From assembly GCA_964433315.1 (NCBI GenBank), contig CAYSQO010000024.1, positions 1 to 26,593 of the forward strand: a DNA stretch of 26,593 bases. The letters are read 5' to 3'. Shown here piece by piece: positions 6,027 to 15,796 of the stretch. The position numbers were made by a program, and so were the translations under genes. This stretch comes from Aquariibacter sp964433315 (GTDB taxonomy: Bacteria > Pseudomonadota > Gammaproteobacteria > Burkholderiales > Burkholderiaceae_C). A model generated the notes under the pieces. That model was not told the origin of the DNA and made no database searches. It worked only from the letters and a program-made list of their open reading frames with translations. Each line of letters begins with the position of its first letter. The first letter of the stretch is position 1.

Positions 6027-8873
6027 ATGAGCGAACGATCCTCCCGCCGCACGCTGCCGTCGGTCCGTCGTCTGCCCTGGACCCGGATCGCCACGGCCCT
6101 GCTGATCGCCACCGTCGTCGCGGTGGTACACCTGCTGGGCTGGCGCCTGATCCAGACGCCGCAGGCCCTGCCCGACGCCCCCATCCGCATCGCCGGCCTG
6201 GCCTACAACGCCTTCCAGCGGCACGACAGCCCGCTGGACGGCCGCTACCCCCGCGACGAGGCGATCGCCGAGGACCTGGCCACCCTGGCCCAGCTCACCG
6301 GGCGCATCCGCACCTACGGCTCCAGCGAGTTCCCCGCCCTGCCCGGCCTGGCCGAGCGCCACGGCCTGCGGCTGACGGCCGGGGTCTGGCTGGACCGCCG
6401 GGTCGACAACAACGAGCGCGAGATCACGGCGGTCGAGCAGGCCGTGGCCCGCCACTCCAACATCGACCGGGTCATCGCCGGCAACGAAACCCTGCTGCTG
6501 GGCAGCCTGGAGCCCGAGCAGCTGATCGCCTACCTGGACCGCCTGCGCCGGACGCTCTCGGTGCCGGTCTCGACGGCCGAACCCTGGCATGTCTGGCTGA
6601 AGCGGCCCGAACTGGCCGAGCACGTCGATTTCCTCACCGTCCACCTGCTGCCCTACTGGGAAGGCGTGCCGGCCGACGTCGCGGTGGACTACGCCATGAG
6701 CCGCCTGGAGGAGCTGCGCCAGCGCTTTCCGGGCAAGCCCATCGTGATCGGCGAAGTCGGCTGGCCGAGCGGCGGCGACCGCGTCGACGGCGCCCGCGCC
6801 AGCCCGGCGGACCAGGCCACCTTCGTGCGCGGCTTCCTGGCCAAGAGCCGGGGCCTGGGTCTGGACTACTTCCTGATGGAGGCCATCGACCAGCCCTGGA
6901 AGCGCGCGACGGAAGGCCGTGCCGGCGCCTACTGGGGCATCCTCGACGCCGACCGGCAGCCCAAGTTCTCCTTCGACGGCCGGCTCAACGTCGACCGCCA
7001 CGAGCGCGGCAAGGCCGGCCTGGCCAGCCTGGCGGGCTTCCTGCTGATCGCGCTGAGCCTGAGCCTGCTGCCGCGCCTGCGGCTGGCCGCGCGCATCGGC
7101 TTCGCGGTGACGGCGCAGGGCGTGGTCACGCTGACCGTGCTGCTGGCCACGCTGCCGATGAAGCACTACCTGGAGCACCTCGACTGGATCGTGCTGGCCC
7201 TGCTGGCCCCGGCGCTGGCGCTGACGGCGGTCACGCTGCTGGCCCAGCTCTTCGAGTTCGCCGAGCTGTTCTGGGACGGCAACCTGCGCCGCCGCTTCGG
7301 CCCCAGGCCGTTGCCGCGCGGCGCGCGCGAGCCGCGCGTGAGCATCCACCTAGCCTGCTGCAACGAGCCGCCCGCCATGGTGATCGCCACCCTCGACAGC
7401 CTGATGCGCCTGGACTGGCGCAACTTCGAGGTGCTGGTGATCGACAACAACACCCGCGACCCGGCCCTGTGGCAGCCGGTGCAGGCGCATTGCGAGCGCC
7501 TGGCCGCCGCCCGCGGCGCCGAGGGTCCGACGGTGCGCTTCTTCCACCTGCCGAGCTGGCCGGGCTACAAGGCCGGCGCGCTGAACTTCGCCCTGCAGCA
7601 CACCGACCCGGCGGCCGAGGTGGTGGCCGTGGTGGATGCCGACTACCTCGTCGAGCCGAACTGGCTGCGCGACCTGGTGGCGCACTTCGACGACGCCAAG
7701 GTCGGCGTCGTGCAGTCGCCGCAGGCCCACCGGGACTGGGAAGGCCAGGCCTTCCGCCGCGCGATGAACTGGGAGTACGACGGCTTCTTCCGCATCGGCA
7801 TGCACCACCGCAACGAGCGCGACGCCATCATCCAGCACGGCACGATGACGATGATCCGCGCCAGCGCGCTGCGCGACGGCGGCTGGTCCGAGTGGTGCAT
7901 CTGCGAGGACAGCGAGCTGGGTCTGCGCCTGATGCAGCGCGGCCTGCGCGCGGTCTATGTCGACCAGGTGATGGGTCGTGGCCTGACGCCCGACGGCTTC
8001 GTCGCCTTCAAGAAGCAGCGCCAGCGCTGGGCACAGGGTGCGATGCAGATCCTCAAGGCCCACGCCCGCAGCCTGCTGGGCCTGCGACCGGCCGCCGGCC
8101 AGCCGCAGGCGGCGCTGAGCCGCGCCCAGCGCTACCACTTCGTGGCCGGCTGGCTGCCCTGGCTGGGCGATGCCATGCACCTGGTGCTGAGCTTCGCAAC
8201 CCTCTTCTGGACCATCGGCCTGATCGCCGCGCCGCAGTGGTTCAGCCTGCCGGCGATGCTCTTCCTCGGCCCGCTGACCGGGCTGATGTCGGTGCGGCTG
8301 CTGATCGGCCCGCTGCTCTACCTCAAGCGCGTGCCCTGCCAGCCGGCGGGCATCGTCGGCGCGGCCCTGGCCGGGCTGAGCCTGTCGCATGCGATCGCAC
8401 GCGGCGTCTTCGCCGGCCTCACGCAGCGCACGGCGGTGTTCGAGGTCACCCAGAAGGGCAGCGCCGCGGGCGCGGCCGCGCGCCGCGGCGGGCCGGTGGG
8501 CGTGCGGGAGGAGGCCGGCCTCTTCCTGGCCCTGATGCTGGCCCTGGCGGCGGTGGCCTGGGTGCGGCCGGCCGACCACGTGGAATCGCTGATGTGGCTG
8601 GGCGTGCTGGCCCTGCAGGCCATCCCCTACGCGGCCGCCCTGGTCTGCGCCTGGATGTCTCGCTGGGCGGCGCGGACGCCGGCTCCGGCCCCCCGGGCTC
8701 CGGCCCGGCCCCAGGGGCGCGGCGCGGCGGGCGGGGCCCGGCCGGTGGTCGGCCCCGCCGTGGGGCGTGCACGCCGTCCGGCCATGCAGGGGGCGGTGGA
8801 CCTGGGCCCGCCGCGGTTACCGGCCGGCAGCCGGCGCGGCCGGGCCGCGCGGCGCGCCGGGCTCAGGTCCTGA
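6027..8873 (+). CDS. GH17-GT2 fusion, NdvB-like beta-glucan synthase
   Basis: A 948-residue bifunctional membrane enzyme. A membrane anchor (about 20-40) is followed by a GH17 domain (about 53-320) with VIAGNETLL (donor Glu154), HLLPYWEG (206-213) and VIGEVGWP (nucleophile Glu243). Two or three membrane segments (about 331-410) precede a processive family 2 glycosyltransferase: VSIHLACCNEPP (438-449), VIDNN (Asp473), DAD (537-539), CEDSE (626-630) and QRQRW (664-668). Further membrane segments end near 880. The GT2 should polymerise UDP-glucose while the periplasmic GH17 domain branches or cyclises the product, as proposed for NdvB proteins of pseudomonads and bradyrhizobia. The last 68 residues (881-948) are a Pro/Ala/Arg/Gly-rich basic tail with almost no acidic residues. 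The 3' end overlaps the convergent ATP-grasp gene by 11 bases. Confidence 0.9.
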   Translation: MSERSSRRTLPSVRRLPWTRIATALLIATVVAVVHLLGWRLIQTPQALPDAPIRIAGLAYNAFQRHDSPLDGRYPRDEAIAEDLATLAQLTGRIRTYGSSEFPALPGLAERHGLRLTAGVWLDRRVDNNEREITAVEQAVARHSNIDRVIAGNETLLLGSLEPEQLIAYLDRLRRTLSVPVSTAEPWHVWLKRPELAEHVDFLTVHLLPYWEGVPADVAVDYAMSRLEELRQRFPGKPIVIGEVGWPSGGDRVDGARASPADQATFVRGFLAKSRGLGLDYFLMEAIDQPWKRATEGRAGAYWGILDADRQPKFSFDGRLNVDRHERGKAGLASLAGFLLIALSLSLLPRLRLAARIGFAVTAQGVVTLTVLLATLPMKHYLEHLDWIVLALLAPALALTAVTLLAQLFEFAELFWDGNLRRRFGPRPLPRGAREPRVSIHLACCNEPPAMVIATLDSLMRLDWRNFEVLVIDNNTRDPALWQPVQAHCERLAAARGAEGPTVRFFHLPSWPGYKAGALNFALQHTDPAAEVVAVVDADYLVEPNWLRDLVAHFDDAKVGVVQSPQAHRDWEGQAFRRAMNWEYDGFFRIGMHHRNERDAIIQHGTMTMIRASALRDGGWSEWCICEDSELGLRLMQRGLRAVYVDQVMGRGLTPDGFVAFKKQRQRWAQGAMQILKAHARSLLGLRPAAGQPQAALSRAQRYHFVAGWLPWLGDAMHLVLSFATLFWTIGLIAAPQWFSLPAMLFLGPLTGLMSVRLLIGPLLYLKRVPCQPAGIVGAALAGLSLSHAIARGVFAGLTQRTAVFEVTQKGSAAGAAARRGGPVGVREEAGLFLALMLALAAVAWVRPADHVESLMWLGVLALQAIPYAAALVCAWMSRWAARTPAPAPRAPARPQGRGAAGGARPVVGPAVGRARRPAMQGAVDLGPPRLPAGSRRGRAARRAGLRS
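8731..8758. repeat. 8-bp inverted repeat in the 3' tail of the glucan synthase gene
   Basis: A perfect inverted repeat (GCGGGGCC / GGCCCCGC) with a 12-base loop lies within the low-complexity tail coding region, about 105 bases left of the convergent ATP-grasp stop. It could act as a terminator for the leftward ATP-grasp transcript or mark an older end of the synthase gene. There is no T-run. Confidence 0.3.
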
Positions 8874-10191
8874 GCCGGGGCAGGCCGTCTTCGCCGACGG
8901 CCCAGGCCTCGGCATAGGGCAGCGGCCAGCCGAGCAGCGCACAGGCCGCGGCACAGCGGCGCTGCAGGTCGGCCGCATCGCGGCCGCCCAGGTGCATGAC
9001 GCCGTAGCGGTGGCTGCCCAGCCACTTGAACTCTCGCTCCAGCCCGGCGCCCTGCTTGGGCATGGGCAGCAGCAGGCCATCGGGGAACTGCGCGGCAAAG
9101 GCGGCGCACTGCGCGCGGCTGGGCATGGGCGGCACCTGGTCCCCGTGGAAGGCGCGGAAGACGAAGCTGGAGGTCGCACCGGCCGTGGGGTCGCGGCGCG
9201 GCTCGTCGGCCAGTCGGCCCCCGAGGGCCAGGGTCAGCGAGAGGCTGTGCGGATCCAGGCCGAGCACGCGCCGGTAGAGGTCGCCGAACTGCGAGGCCAG
9301 GCGGGGGTTGAACTCGATCACCGTCAGCCGGTCGCTGAGGGGGTCGTGGAAGAACTCCATGTTGAAGCAGCCGCGGGTGAAGCCGACGGCCCCCAGGAAG
9401 CGCCGCGCCACATCGAGCGCGCGGGCCTGGACGGCCGGGGCCAGCCGGCTCGGCAGATCCCAGCGCATGAAGGCCTGGGTGCCGGGGTACATGATCGCGT
9501 CGACCACGCCGAGGGCATGCACCTGGCCGTCGACCACGAAGCCGTCCAGGTTGTACTGCGGCGCCTGCACCGGCTGCTCCAGCATCATGCGGTGGGCGGT
9601 GCCGGCCTGCGGCAGGCGGCGCCGGGCAATGCGCTCGAAGGGCTCGACCAGGCGGCGGATGATCCACAGCTCGGCCCAGCCGAAGCGGGTCAGGGCCTGC
9701 AGTGCGGCCCGGTCGTCCACCTCGCGGGCCAGCACCGAGAAGGCGGCCTTCACGGGCTTGGCGAAGCAGGGGTAGCTCAGGCCCTCGGGGATGGGCTCGC
9801 CGTAGGCCACCGGCAGGGGCTCGCAGGGTACGGTGGCATCGGGCGCGACACGCTCCAGCACCCGCCGCGCGTGCAGCTTGTGCTGGCAGGCCAGGATGGC
9901 GTCCGGCGTGGCCCCGGGCAGGCCCAGACGCTCGGCCAGCAGGGCGGCGGCCAGGGCACCGAACTGCTCGTGGTGCGAGACGACCGCCTGCCAGCCGCGC
10001 CGCGCCGCGCGCCGGGCCAGGCGGTCGGTGAAGCGGTCGAGATCGAAGCCGAGCAGGCCGACCTGGCTCGGAAAGCTGAAGAGGTCGAAGCCGGCATGGT
10101 CGAAGCGCACCCGGTCGGCACAGGCGTCGAAGGCCTGGCGGTCCCAGTCGTAGCTGAAGAGCTGCAGGGCGGCAGGACGGGACACACTCAT
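8863..10191 (-). CDS. ATP-grasp superfamily carboxylate ligase-like protein
   Basis: A 442-residue cytoplasmic protein of the ATP-grasp fold, like the ligase modules of biotin carboxylase and carbamoyl-phosphate synthase. Seen features: an N-terminal Rossmann-like pre-domain (about 8-105) with VVSHHEQFG (70-78), AFAKPVKAAFS-type nucleotide lysine (Lys145), a likely adenine-binding stretch MMLEQPVQ (202-209), FNMEF (276-280) and VIEFNPRLASQFG (291-303), whose Glu293/Asn295 would bind Mg-ATP. Substrates cannot be told from sequence; the family makes peptide-like or carboxylate-amine bonds. The start is the ATG at 10191, whose first bases overlap the TGA of the upstream TVP38 gene (10188-10190), so the two are translationally coupled. 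The upstream-open frame beyond 10191 is discarded. Confidence 0.82.
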   Translation of the reverse strand: MSVSRPAALQLFSYDWDRQAFDACADRVRFDHAGFDLFSFPSQVGLLGFDLDRFTDRLARRAARRGWQAVVSHHEQFGALAAALLAERLGLPGATPDAILACQHKLHARRVLERVAPDATVPCEPLPVAYGEPIPEGLSYPCFAKPVKAAFSVLAREVDDRAALQALTRFGWAELWIIRRLVEPFERIARRRLPQAGTAHRMMLEQPVQAPQYNLDGFVVDGQVHALGVVDAIMYPGTQAFMRWDLPSRLAPAVQARALDVARRFLGAVGFTRGCFNMEFFHDPLSDRLTVIEFNPRLASQFGDLYRRVLGLDPHSLSLTLALGGRLADEPRRDPTAGATSSFVFRAFHGDQVPPMPSRAQCAAFAAQFPDGLLLPMPKQGAGLEREFKWLGSHRYGVMHLGGRDAADLQRRCAAACALLGWPLPYAEAWAVGEDGLPRLRT

Positions 10192-10946
10192 CGGGACGTT
10201 TCCTCGGGGGCCGCGACCGGCGGCAGGGCCTGCTGGGCCTGACGCCACCAGCGCTGCGCCCCCCAGCTCAGCAGCAGCAGGACGGCCAGGGCCAGGCCCA
10301 GGCCCGGGGCCAGCAGGTCGCTGAGCTGGCGCGCCTGGCCCAGCTCGCGGCCCAGCTGCACATAGGCCGCACTGCTGGCCGCCATGCCGAACGCCGTCCA
10401 CACCAGGTAGCGGCCCAGGGGCATGGCGCTCAGGCCCATCAGCGGATTCAGGAGTTGATAGGGCAGCACCGGCGCCAGCCGCAGGGCCAGCAGGGCCAGC
10501 GCGCCGTGGCGAGACAGCATGGCGTCGACGCGGGCGAACAGCAGGCCGTGGCGCGCCTGCAGGCGCTCGCGCAGCAGATGTCGGCTCAGCAGGAAGGGAA
10601 AGGCCGCGCCCAGCGTGGTCGCCAGGGTCACCAGCAAGGTCCCCGACAGCAGGCCGTAGCGCGCGCCGATGGCCAGCAGCAGCACGGAGCAGCCCGGCAC
10701 GCCGGTGGCCGACCACAGGGTGAGCACGGCGAACAGGATGACCGCGAGCGGCCCGGCGGGCAGACCCTGCCAGCGCAGGGCCAGCTCGCGGGCCAAGCCG
10801 AGCGGATCCTGCAGGCCCTGGCCGAGCAGCGTGGCGGGCGGTGGCAGGGCCGCGCCCGGATCCAGGGCCGCAGCGCCGGTCCCGGCAAACAGCAGCAGGC
10901 CGAGGGCCGGCAGCAGGCGGGGGGCGGGACGGAGCAAGGCAGGCAT
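10188..10946 (-). CDS. TVP38/TMEM64 (VTT, DedA-like) membrane protein
   Basis: A 252-residue integral membrane protein with an N-terminal signal-like hydrophobic stretch (about 9-28) and a VTT/SNARE-assoc domain. Visible hallmarks are the glycine-rich block around GARYGLLSGTLLVTLATTLGAA with following FLLSRHLLRER (about 93-127) and the RLAPVLPYQLLNPLMG segment (about 155-170), with a last membrane helix near 215-232. DedA/TVP38 proteins are linked to lipid carrier or phospholipid translocation and membrane homeostasis; the exact cargo here is unknown. It is the first gene of a two-gene leftward unit, overlapping the ATP-grasp gene by 4 bases. A hairpin at 11068-11089 isolates it from gltA upstream. 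Confidence 0.85.
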   Translation of the reverse strand: MPALLRPAPRLLPALGLLLFAGTGAAALDPGAALPPPATLLGQGLQDPLGLARELALRWQGLPAGPLAVILFAVLTLWSATGVPGCSVLLLAIGARYGLLSGTLLVTLATTLGAAFPFLLSRHLLRERLQARHGLLFARVDAMLSRHGALALLALRLAPVLPYQLLNPLMGLSAMPLGRYLVWTAFGMAASSAAYVQLGRELGQARQLSDLLAPGLGLALAVLLLLSWGAQRWWRQAQQALPPVAAPEETSR

Positions 10947-11067
10947 GCGTGGGCGGTCAGGGAGGAGGCGGGACTCCAGGGGGTCGACGGCGTCCGCTGC
11001 GGCTTACGGGCGGCCCATCGGCCTGGATGCGGGCCACGCGGACCGTGCGTGGCCGCCGGAATGCAAG

Positions 11068-11089
11068 AAGGGCCCCCGAGGGGGCCCTT
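11068..11089 (-). terminator. Intrinsic terminator downstream of gltA
   Basis: A near-perfect palindrome, AAGGGCCCCC-GA-GGGGGCCCTT, forms a stem of about nine pairs with a tetraloop. It lies about 50 bases after the gltA stop; on the minus strand it is followed by CTTGCAT, a short pyrimidine/T-rich run. It probably ends the sdh-gltA transcript before the TVP38 gene. Confidence 0.7.
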
Positions 11090-11140
11090 CCCGACCTGCG
11101 GGGCCGATCCCGAGGGAGCGGCCACCGGAGGGCATGCGGC

Positions 11141-12451
<1,311 letters not shown>

Positions 12452-12528
12452 GGGCGTTCCTTCAGGGGGAAGAGGGGCGGGATCGGGGAAGCAAGCTCGA
12501 TGCCGTGCCGCAGGCCGGCGCAGGGGCG

Positions 12529-12837
12529 TCAAACCGGTGCGCTGCGCAGCGCGTCGAGCACACGACGTACGTCGGGGTCAACCAGCTCGCCCTCGGGCTC
12601 GCGGCGTGCGAGCAGGAGGTCGAGCAGATCGTTGTCCGGCAAATCCATCAGCCGGGCCAGGGCGCGGGCTTCGCGCCAGGTCAGCGGGGCCTCGTGAGCC
12701 CGGAAGTAGCGCTCGACGAACAGATCGTTCTCGAGCAGCCCGCGCCGGCAGCGCCAGCGCAGGCGGCCGCGGTCGGCCTCGTCCAGCGGCGCGTCCGGAT
12801 CCAGCGCCTCGGAGATGGTGGGGCGCGGGAGGTCCAT
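12529..12837 (-). CDS. sdhE: Succinate dehydrogenase flavinylation/assembly factor SdhE
   Basis: A small acidic protein of the SdhE/SDHAF2 (formerly YgfY, DUF339) family, which promotes covalent attachment of FAD to SdhA. The diagnostic RGLLENDLF stretch (the RGxxExD motif) and the helical five-helix layout with LARLMDLPDNDLLDLLL are visible. Two starts are possible: the ATG at 12837 (102 residues) or a TTG at 12861 (110 residues), which begins only 4 bases after the sdhB stop. Neither has a strong ribosome site; the ATG is used here because the extra eight residues precede the conserved region. Its place between sdhB and gltA fits its function and implies co-transcription with the complex it matures. 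Confidence 0.88.
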   Translation of the reverse strand: MDLPRPTISEALDPDAPLDEADRGRLRWRCRRGLLENDLFVERYFRAHEAPLTWREARALARLMDLPDNDLLDLLLARREPEGELVDPDVRRVLDALRSAPV

Positions 12838-12865
12838 GGGCCGCAGGTCGTTCGGATTCAAGGGA

Positions 12866-13573
12866 TCAGACGGCCCGGCGGACCATCAGCTCCTTGATCT
12901 TGCCGATGGCCTTGGTCGGGTTCAGGCCCTTGGGGCACACATCCACGCAGTTCATGATGGTGTGGCAGCGGAACAGGCGGTAGGGATCCTCGAGGTTGTC
13001 GAGGCGCTCGCCGGTGGCTTGGTCGCGGCTGTCCGCGATGAAGCGGTAGGCCTGCAGCAGACCGGCCGGGCCGACGAACTTGTCCGGGTTCCACCAGAAG
13101 CTCGGGCAGCTCGTCGAGCAGCTCGCGCAGAGGATGCACTCGTACAGGCCGTTGAGCTCGTCGCGCTCCTCGGGGGACTGCAGGCGCTCCTTCTCGGGCG
13201 GAATCTCGTCGTTGACGAGGTAAGGCTTGATCGAGTTGTACTGCTTGAAGAACTGCGTCATGTCCACGATCAGGTCGCGGACGACGGGCAGACCCGGCAG
13301 CGGCTTGAGCACGATGGTGCCCGGCAGCGTACGCAGATTGGTCAGGCAGGCCAGACCGTTCTTGCCGTTGATGTTCATCGCGTCCGAACCGCAGACGCCT
13401 TCGCGGCAGCTGCGACGGAAGCTGAGCGTCGGGTCGATCGCCTTCAGCTTGATCAGCGCATCGAGCAGCATGCGCTCGTTGCCCTCCAGCTCGACCTCGA
13501 GGGTCTGCATGTAGGGCTTGGCGTCCTTGTCCGGGTCGTAGCGGTAGATCTGGAAGCTGCGCTTCTGGGTCAT
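12866..13573 (-). CDS. sdhB: Succinate dehydrogenase iron-sulfur subunit
   Basis: SdhB carries electrons from SdhA FAD to ubiquinone through three Fe-S clusters in complex II. All cysteines can be placed: [2Fe-2S] at Cys56, Cys61, Cys76 with Asp64 (SCREGVCGSDAMNINGKNG); [4Fe-4S] at Cys146, Cys149, Cys152 and Cys213; [3Fe-4S] at Cys156, Cys203 and Cys209. The 235-residue length is normal. The ATG at 13573 has an AGGAGA ribosome site in the 18-base gap after sdhA. It is the fourth gene of the sdhCDAB order. Confidence 0.98.
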   Translation of the reverse strand: MTQKRSFQIYRYDPDKDAKPYMQTLEVELEGNERMLLDALIKLKAIDPTLSFRRSCREGVCGSDAMNINGKNGLACLTNLRTLPGTIVLKPLPGLPVVRDLIVDMTQFFKQYNSIKPYLVNDEIPPEKERLQSPEERDELNGLYECILCASCSTSCPSFWWNPDKFVGPAGLLQAYRFIADSRDQATGERLDNLEDPYRLFRCHTIMNCVDVCPKGLNPTKAIGKIKELMVRRAV

Positions 13574-13591
13574 GGTGTTCTCCTGCTGCGC

Positions 13592-15400
13592 TTAGAAGGT
13601 ACGGACCTTGGGCGGCACCGACTCGACGGTCAGCGGCTTGAGGTTGACCGGCTTGTACGAAAGGCCGTTGGTGGCACTGTCCCAGAGGGTGTGCTTCATC
13701 CATTCCTTGTCGTTGCGGCCCAGCGGGAACTCGGCGTCGTCGGCACCGCGTTCGTAGTCCTTGACCGTGTGGGCGCCGCGGCATTCCTTGCGCGCGGCGG
13801 CCGAGGTCATGGTGGCCTGGGCGGCCTCGATCAGGTTGTCGACCTCCAGCGCCTCGACGCGGGCGGTGTTGAAGACCTTGGACTTGTCCTTGAGCGTGAT
13901 CGCCTGGACGCGCTCGCGGATGGCGTTGATCTTGGCCACGCCCTCGTCCATCGTCTTCTGCGTGCGGAACACACCAGCGTGCTGCTGCATCGCGCTGCGG
14001 ATGTCGTTGGCGACGTCCTGCGCGTACTCGCCGGTGGTGCTGGCGTCCAGGCGGGCCAGGCGGGCCAGCGAGAAGTCGGCGGCGTTCTTGGGCAGCGGCT
14101 TGTGGGCCTTGGCGTCCTTGGCCAGGCGATCCACGATGTGGTTGCCGGCGGCCCGGCCGAAGACCAGCAGGTCGAGCAGGGAGTTGGTGCCCAGGCGGTT
14201 GGCGCCGTGCACCGACACGCAGGAGCATTCGCCCACCGCGTACAGGCCCTCGATCACGCTCTTGTAGTCGGCGCCCTTGGGCACGACGACCTGGCCGTTG
14301 ATGTTGGTCGGGATGCCCCCCATCTGGTAATGGATGGTCGGGACGACTGGGATCGGCTCCTTCGTGATGTCGACGTTCGCGAAGTTGTGGCCGATCTCGT
14401 AGACCGAGGGCAGGCGCTTGAGGATGGTGTCGCCGCCCAGGTGGGTCATGTCCAGCACGACGTAGTCCTTGTTGGGACCGCAGCCGCGACCTTCCTTGAT
14501 CTCCTGGTCCATGCAGCGCGAGACGAAGTCGCGCGGCGCCAGATCCTTCAGGGTCGGGGCGTAGCGCTCCATGAAGCGCTCGCCATTGATGTTGCGCAGG
14601 ATCGCGCCCTCGCCGCGGCAGCCTTCGGTCAGCAGCACGCCCGCGCCGGCCACGCCGGTCGGGTGGAACTGCCAGAACTCCATGTCCTGCAGCGGGATGT
14701 TGGCGCGCGCCGCCATGCCCAGGCCGTCACCGGTGTTGATGAAGGCGTTGGTCGAGGCGGCGTAGATGCGGCCCGCGCCGCCGGTGGCCAGCAGGACCGT
14801 CTTGGCGTGCAGGACGTGCACGTCGCCGGTCTCCATCTCGAGCGCGGTCACGCCGACGCAATCGCCGTCGGCGTCGCGGATCAGGTCCAGCGCCATCCAC
14901 TCGACGAAGAACTGAGTGCGCGCCTTGACGTTCTGCTGGTACAGCGTGTGCAGCATCGCGTGGCCGGTGCGGTCGGCCGCGGCGCAGGCGCGCTGGACCG
15001 GCTTCTCGCCGTAGTTCGCGGTGTGGCCGCCGAAGGGGCGCTGGTAGATGGTGCCGTCGGCATTGCGGTCGAAGGGCATGCCGAAGTGCTCAAGCTCGTA
15101 GACGACCTTGGGCGCCTCGCGGCACATGAACTCGATCGCGTCCTGGTCGCCGAGCCAGTCGGAGCCCTTGACGGTGTCGTAGAAGTGGAAGTGCCAGTTG
15201 TCCTCGGACATGTTGCCCAGCGAGGCACCGATGCCGCCCTGGGCCGCCACGGTGTGCGAGCGGGTCGGGAAGACCTTGGACAGCACCGCCACGTTCAGGC
15301 CCGCGCGGGCCAGTTGCAGCGAGGCGCGCATGCCGGAACCCCCGGCCCCGACGATGACGACGTCGAACTTGCGCGTCGGAAGAGAGCTTGCCACTTGCAT
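13592..15400 (-). CDS. sdhA: Succinate dehydrogenase flavoprotein subunit
   Basis: SdhA oxidises succinate to fumarate at a covalent FAD. The 602-residue product starts with the dinucleotide-binding VVIVGAGGSG (14-23), then TRSHTVAAQGGIG (47-58), where His49 is the FAD attachment residue, and later EGRGCGPNKDYVVLDMTHLGG, part of the capping/active-site region. The ATG at 15400 shares one base with the sdhD stop (TAATG), so the two are tightly coupled. The longer open frame to 15583 overlaps sdhD and is rejected. Confidence 0.98.
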   Translation of the reverse strand: MQVASSLPTRKFDVVIVGAGGSGMRASLQLARAGLNVAVLSKVFPTRSHTVAAQGGIGASLGNMSEDNWHFHFYDTVKGSDWLGDQDAIEFMCREAPKVVYELEHFGMPFDRNADGTIYQRPFGGHTANYGEKPVQRACAAADRTGHAMLHTLYQQNVKARTQFFVEWMALDLIRDADGDCVGVTALEMETGDVHVLHAKTVLLATGGAGRIYAASTNAFINTGDGLGMAARANIPLQDMEFWQFHPTGVAGAGVLLTEGCRGEGAILRNINGERFMERYAPTLKDLAPRDFVSRCMDQEIKEGRGCGPNKDYVVLDMTHLGGDTILKRLPSVYEIGHNFANVDITKEPIPVVPTIHYQMGGIPTNINGQVVVPKGADYKSVIEGLYAVGECSCVSVHGANRLGTNSLLDLLVFGRAAGNHIVDRLAKDAKAHKPLPKNAADFSLARLARLDASTTGEYAQDVANDIRSAMQQHAGVFRTQKTMDEGVAKINAIRERVQAITLKDKSKVFNTARVEALEVDNLIEAAQATMTSAAARKECRGAHTVKDYERGADDAEFPLGRNDKEWMKHTLWDSATNGLSYKPVNLKPLTVESVPPKVRTF

Positions 15401-15762
15401 TACAGCCTCCACAGCACTTGGATTGCCCAGCCGGCACAGGCGATCAGCCAGACGATGGTGAACACCTGGAGCGAGAGCCGGACAGCGACCGGCTTCACGT
15501 AGTCCATCCAGATGTCGCGCACGCCGACCCAGGCGTGCCAGAGCAGGGACACGATGACGACGAAAGTGAGCACTTTCATCCATTGCGCCGAAAAGATGCC
15601 GGCCCAGCGGTCATACCCGAGCGGGCCGCCGAAGATCACCTGGGCCAGGAGCACCACGGTGAAGAGGGCCATCAGCGTGGCGGTCACGCGCTGGGACAAC
15701 CAGTCGCGGAAGCCGTAGTGCGCACCGACGACGATGCGCTTGGAGCCGTAGTTCTGCGTCAT
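15400..15762 (-). CDS. sdhD: Succinate dehydrogenase membrane anchor subunit
   Basis: A 120-residue, three-helix membrane anchor that with SdhC binds heme b and ubiquinone. WHAWVGVRDIWMDYVKP (75-91) aligns with the E. coli SdhD heme-ligand region; His76 is the expected axial ligand, and DYVKPVAVRLSLQ is family-typical. Helices are at about 27-45, 61-83 and 97-117. The ATG at 15762 (MTQNYGSKR) was chosen because the frame further upstream overlaps sdhC; there are 34 bases to the sdhC stop. Confidence 0.93.
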   Translation of the reverse strand: MTQNYGSKRIVVGAHYGFRDWLSQRVTATLMALFTVVLLAQVIFGGPLGYDRWAGIFSAQWMKVLTFVVIVSLLWHAWVGVRDIWMDYVKPVAVRLSLQVFTIVWLIACAGWAIQVLWRL

Positions 15763-15796
15763 GACGAAGGACTTTGCGAAGGAGGCGGGAATCGGC

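Noticed and set aside
4499..8917. A 1472-codon open frame on the plus strand across the GH17 and glucan synthase genes
   Set aside because: It has Gln/Ala/Gly/Arg-rich composition with no domain signature and covers two genes with intact catalytic motifs in other frames. Long antisense and shifted frames are expected at this GC content.
12815..15502. An 895-codon open frame on the plus strand, antisense to sdhB and sdhA
   Set aside because: The opposite strand encodes SdhA and SdhB with every cofactor residue in place; the antisense product is Val/Asp/His-rich without recognisable domains.
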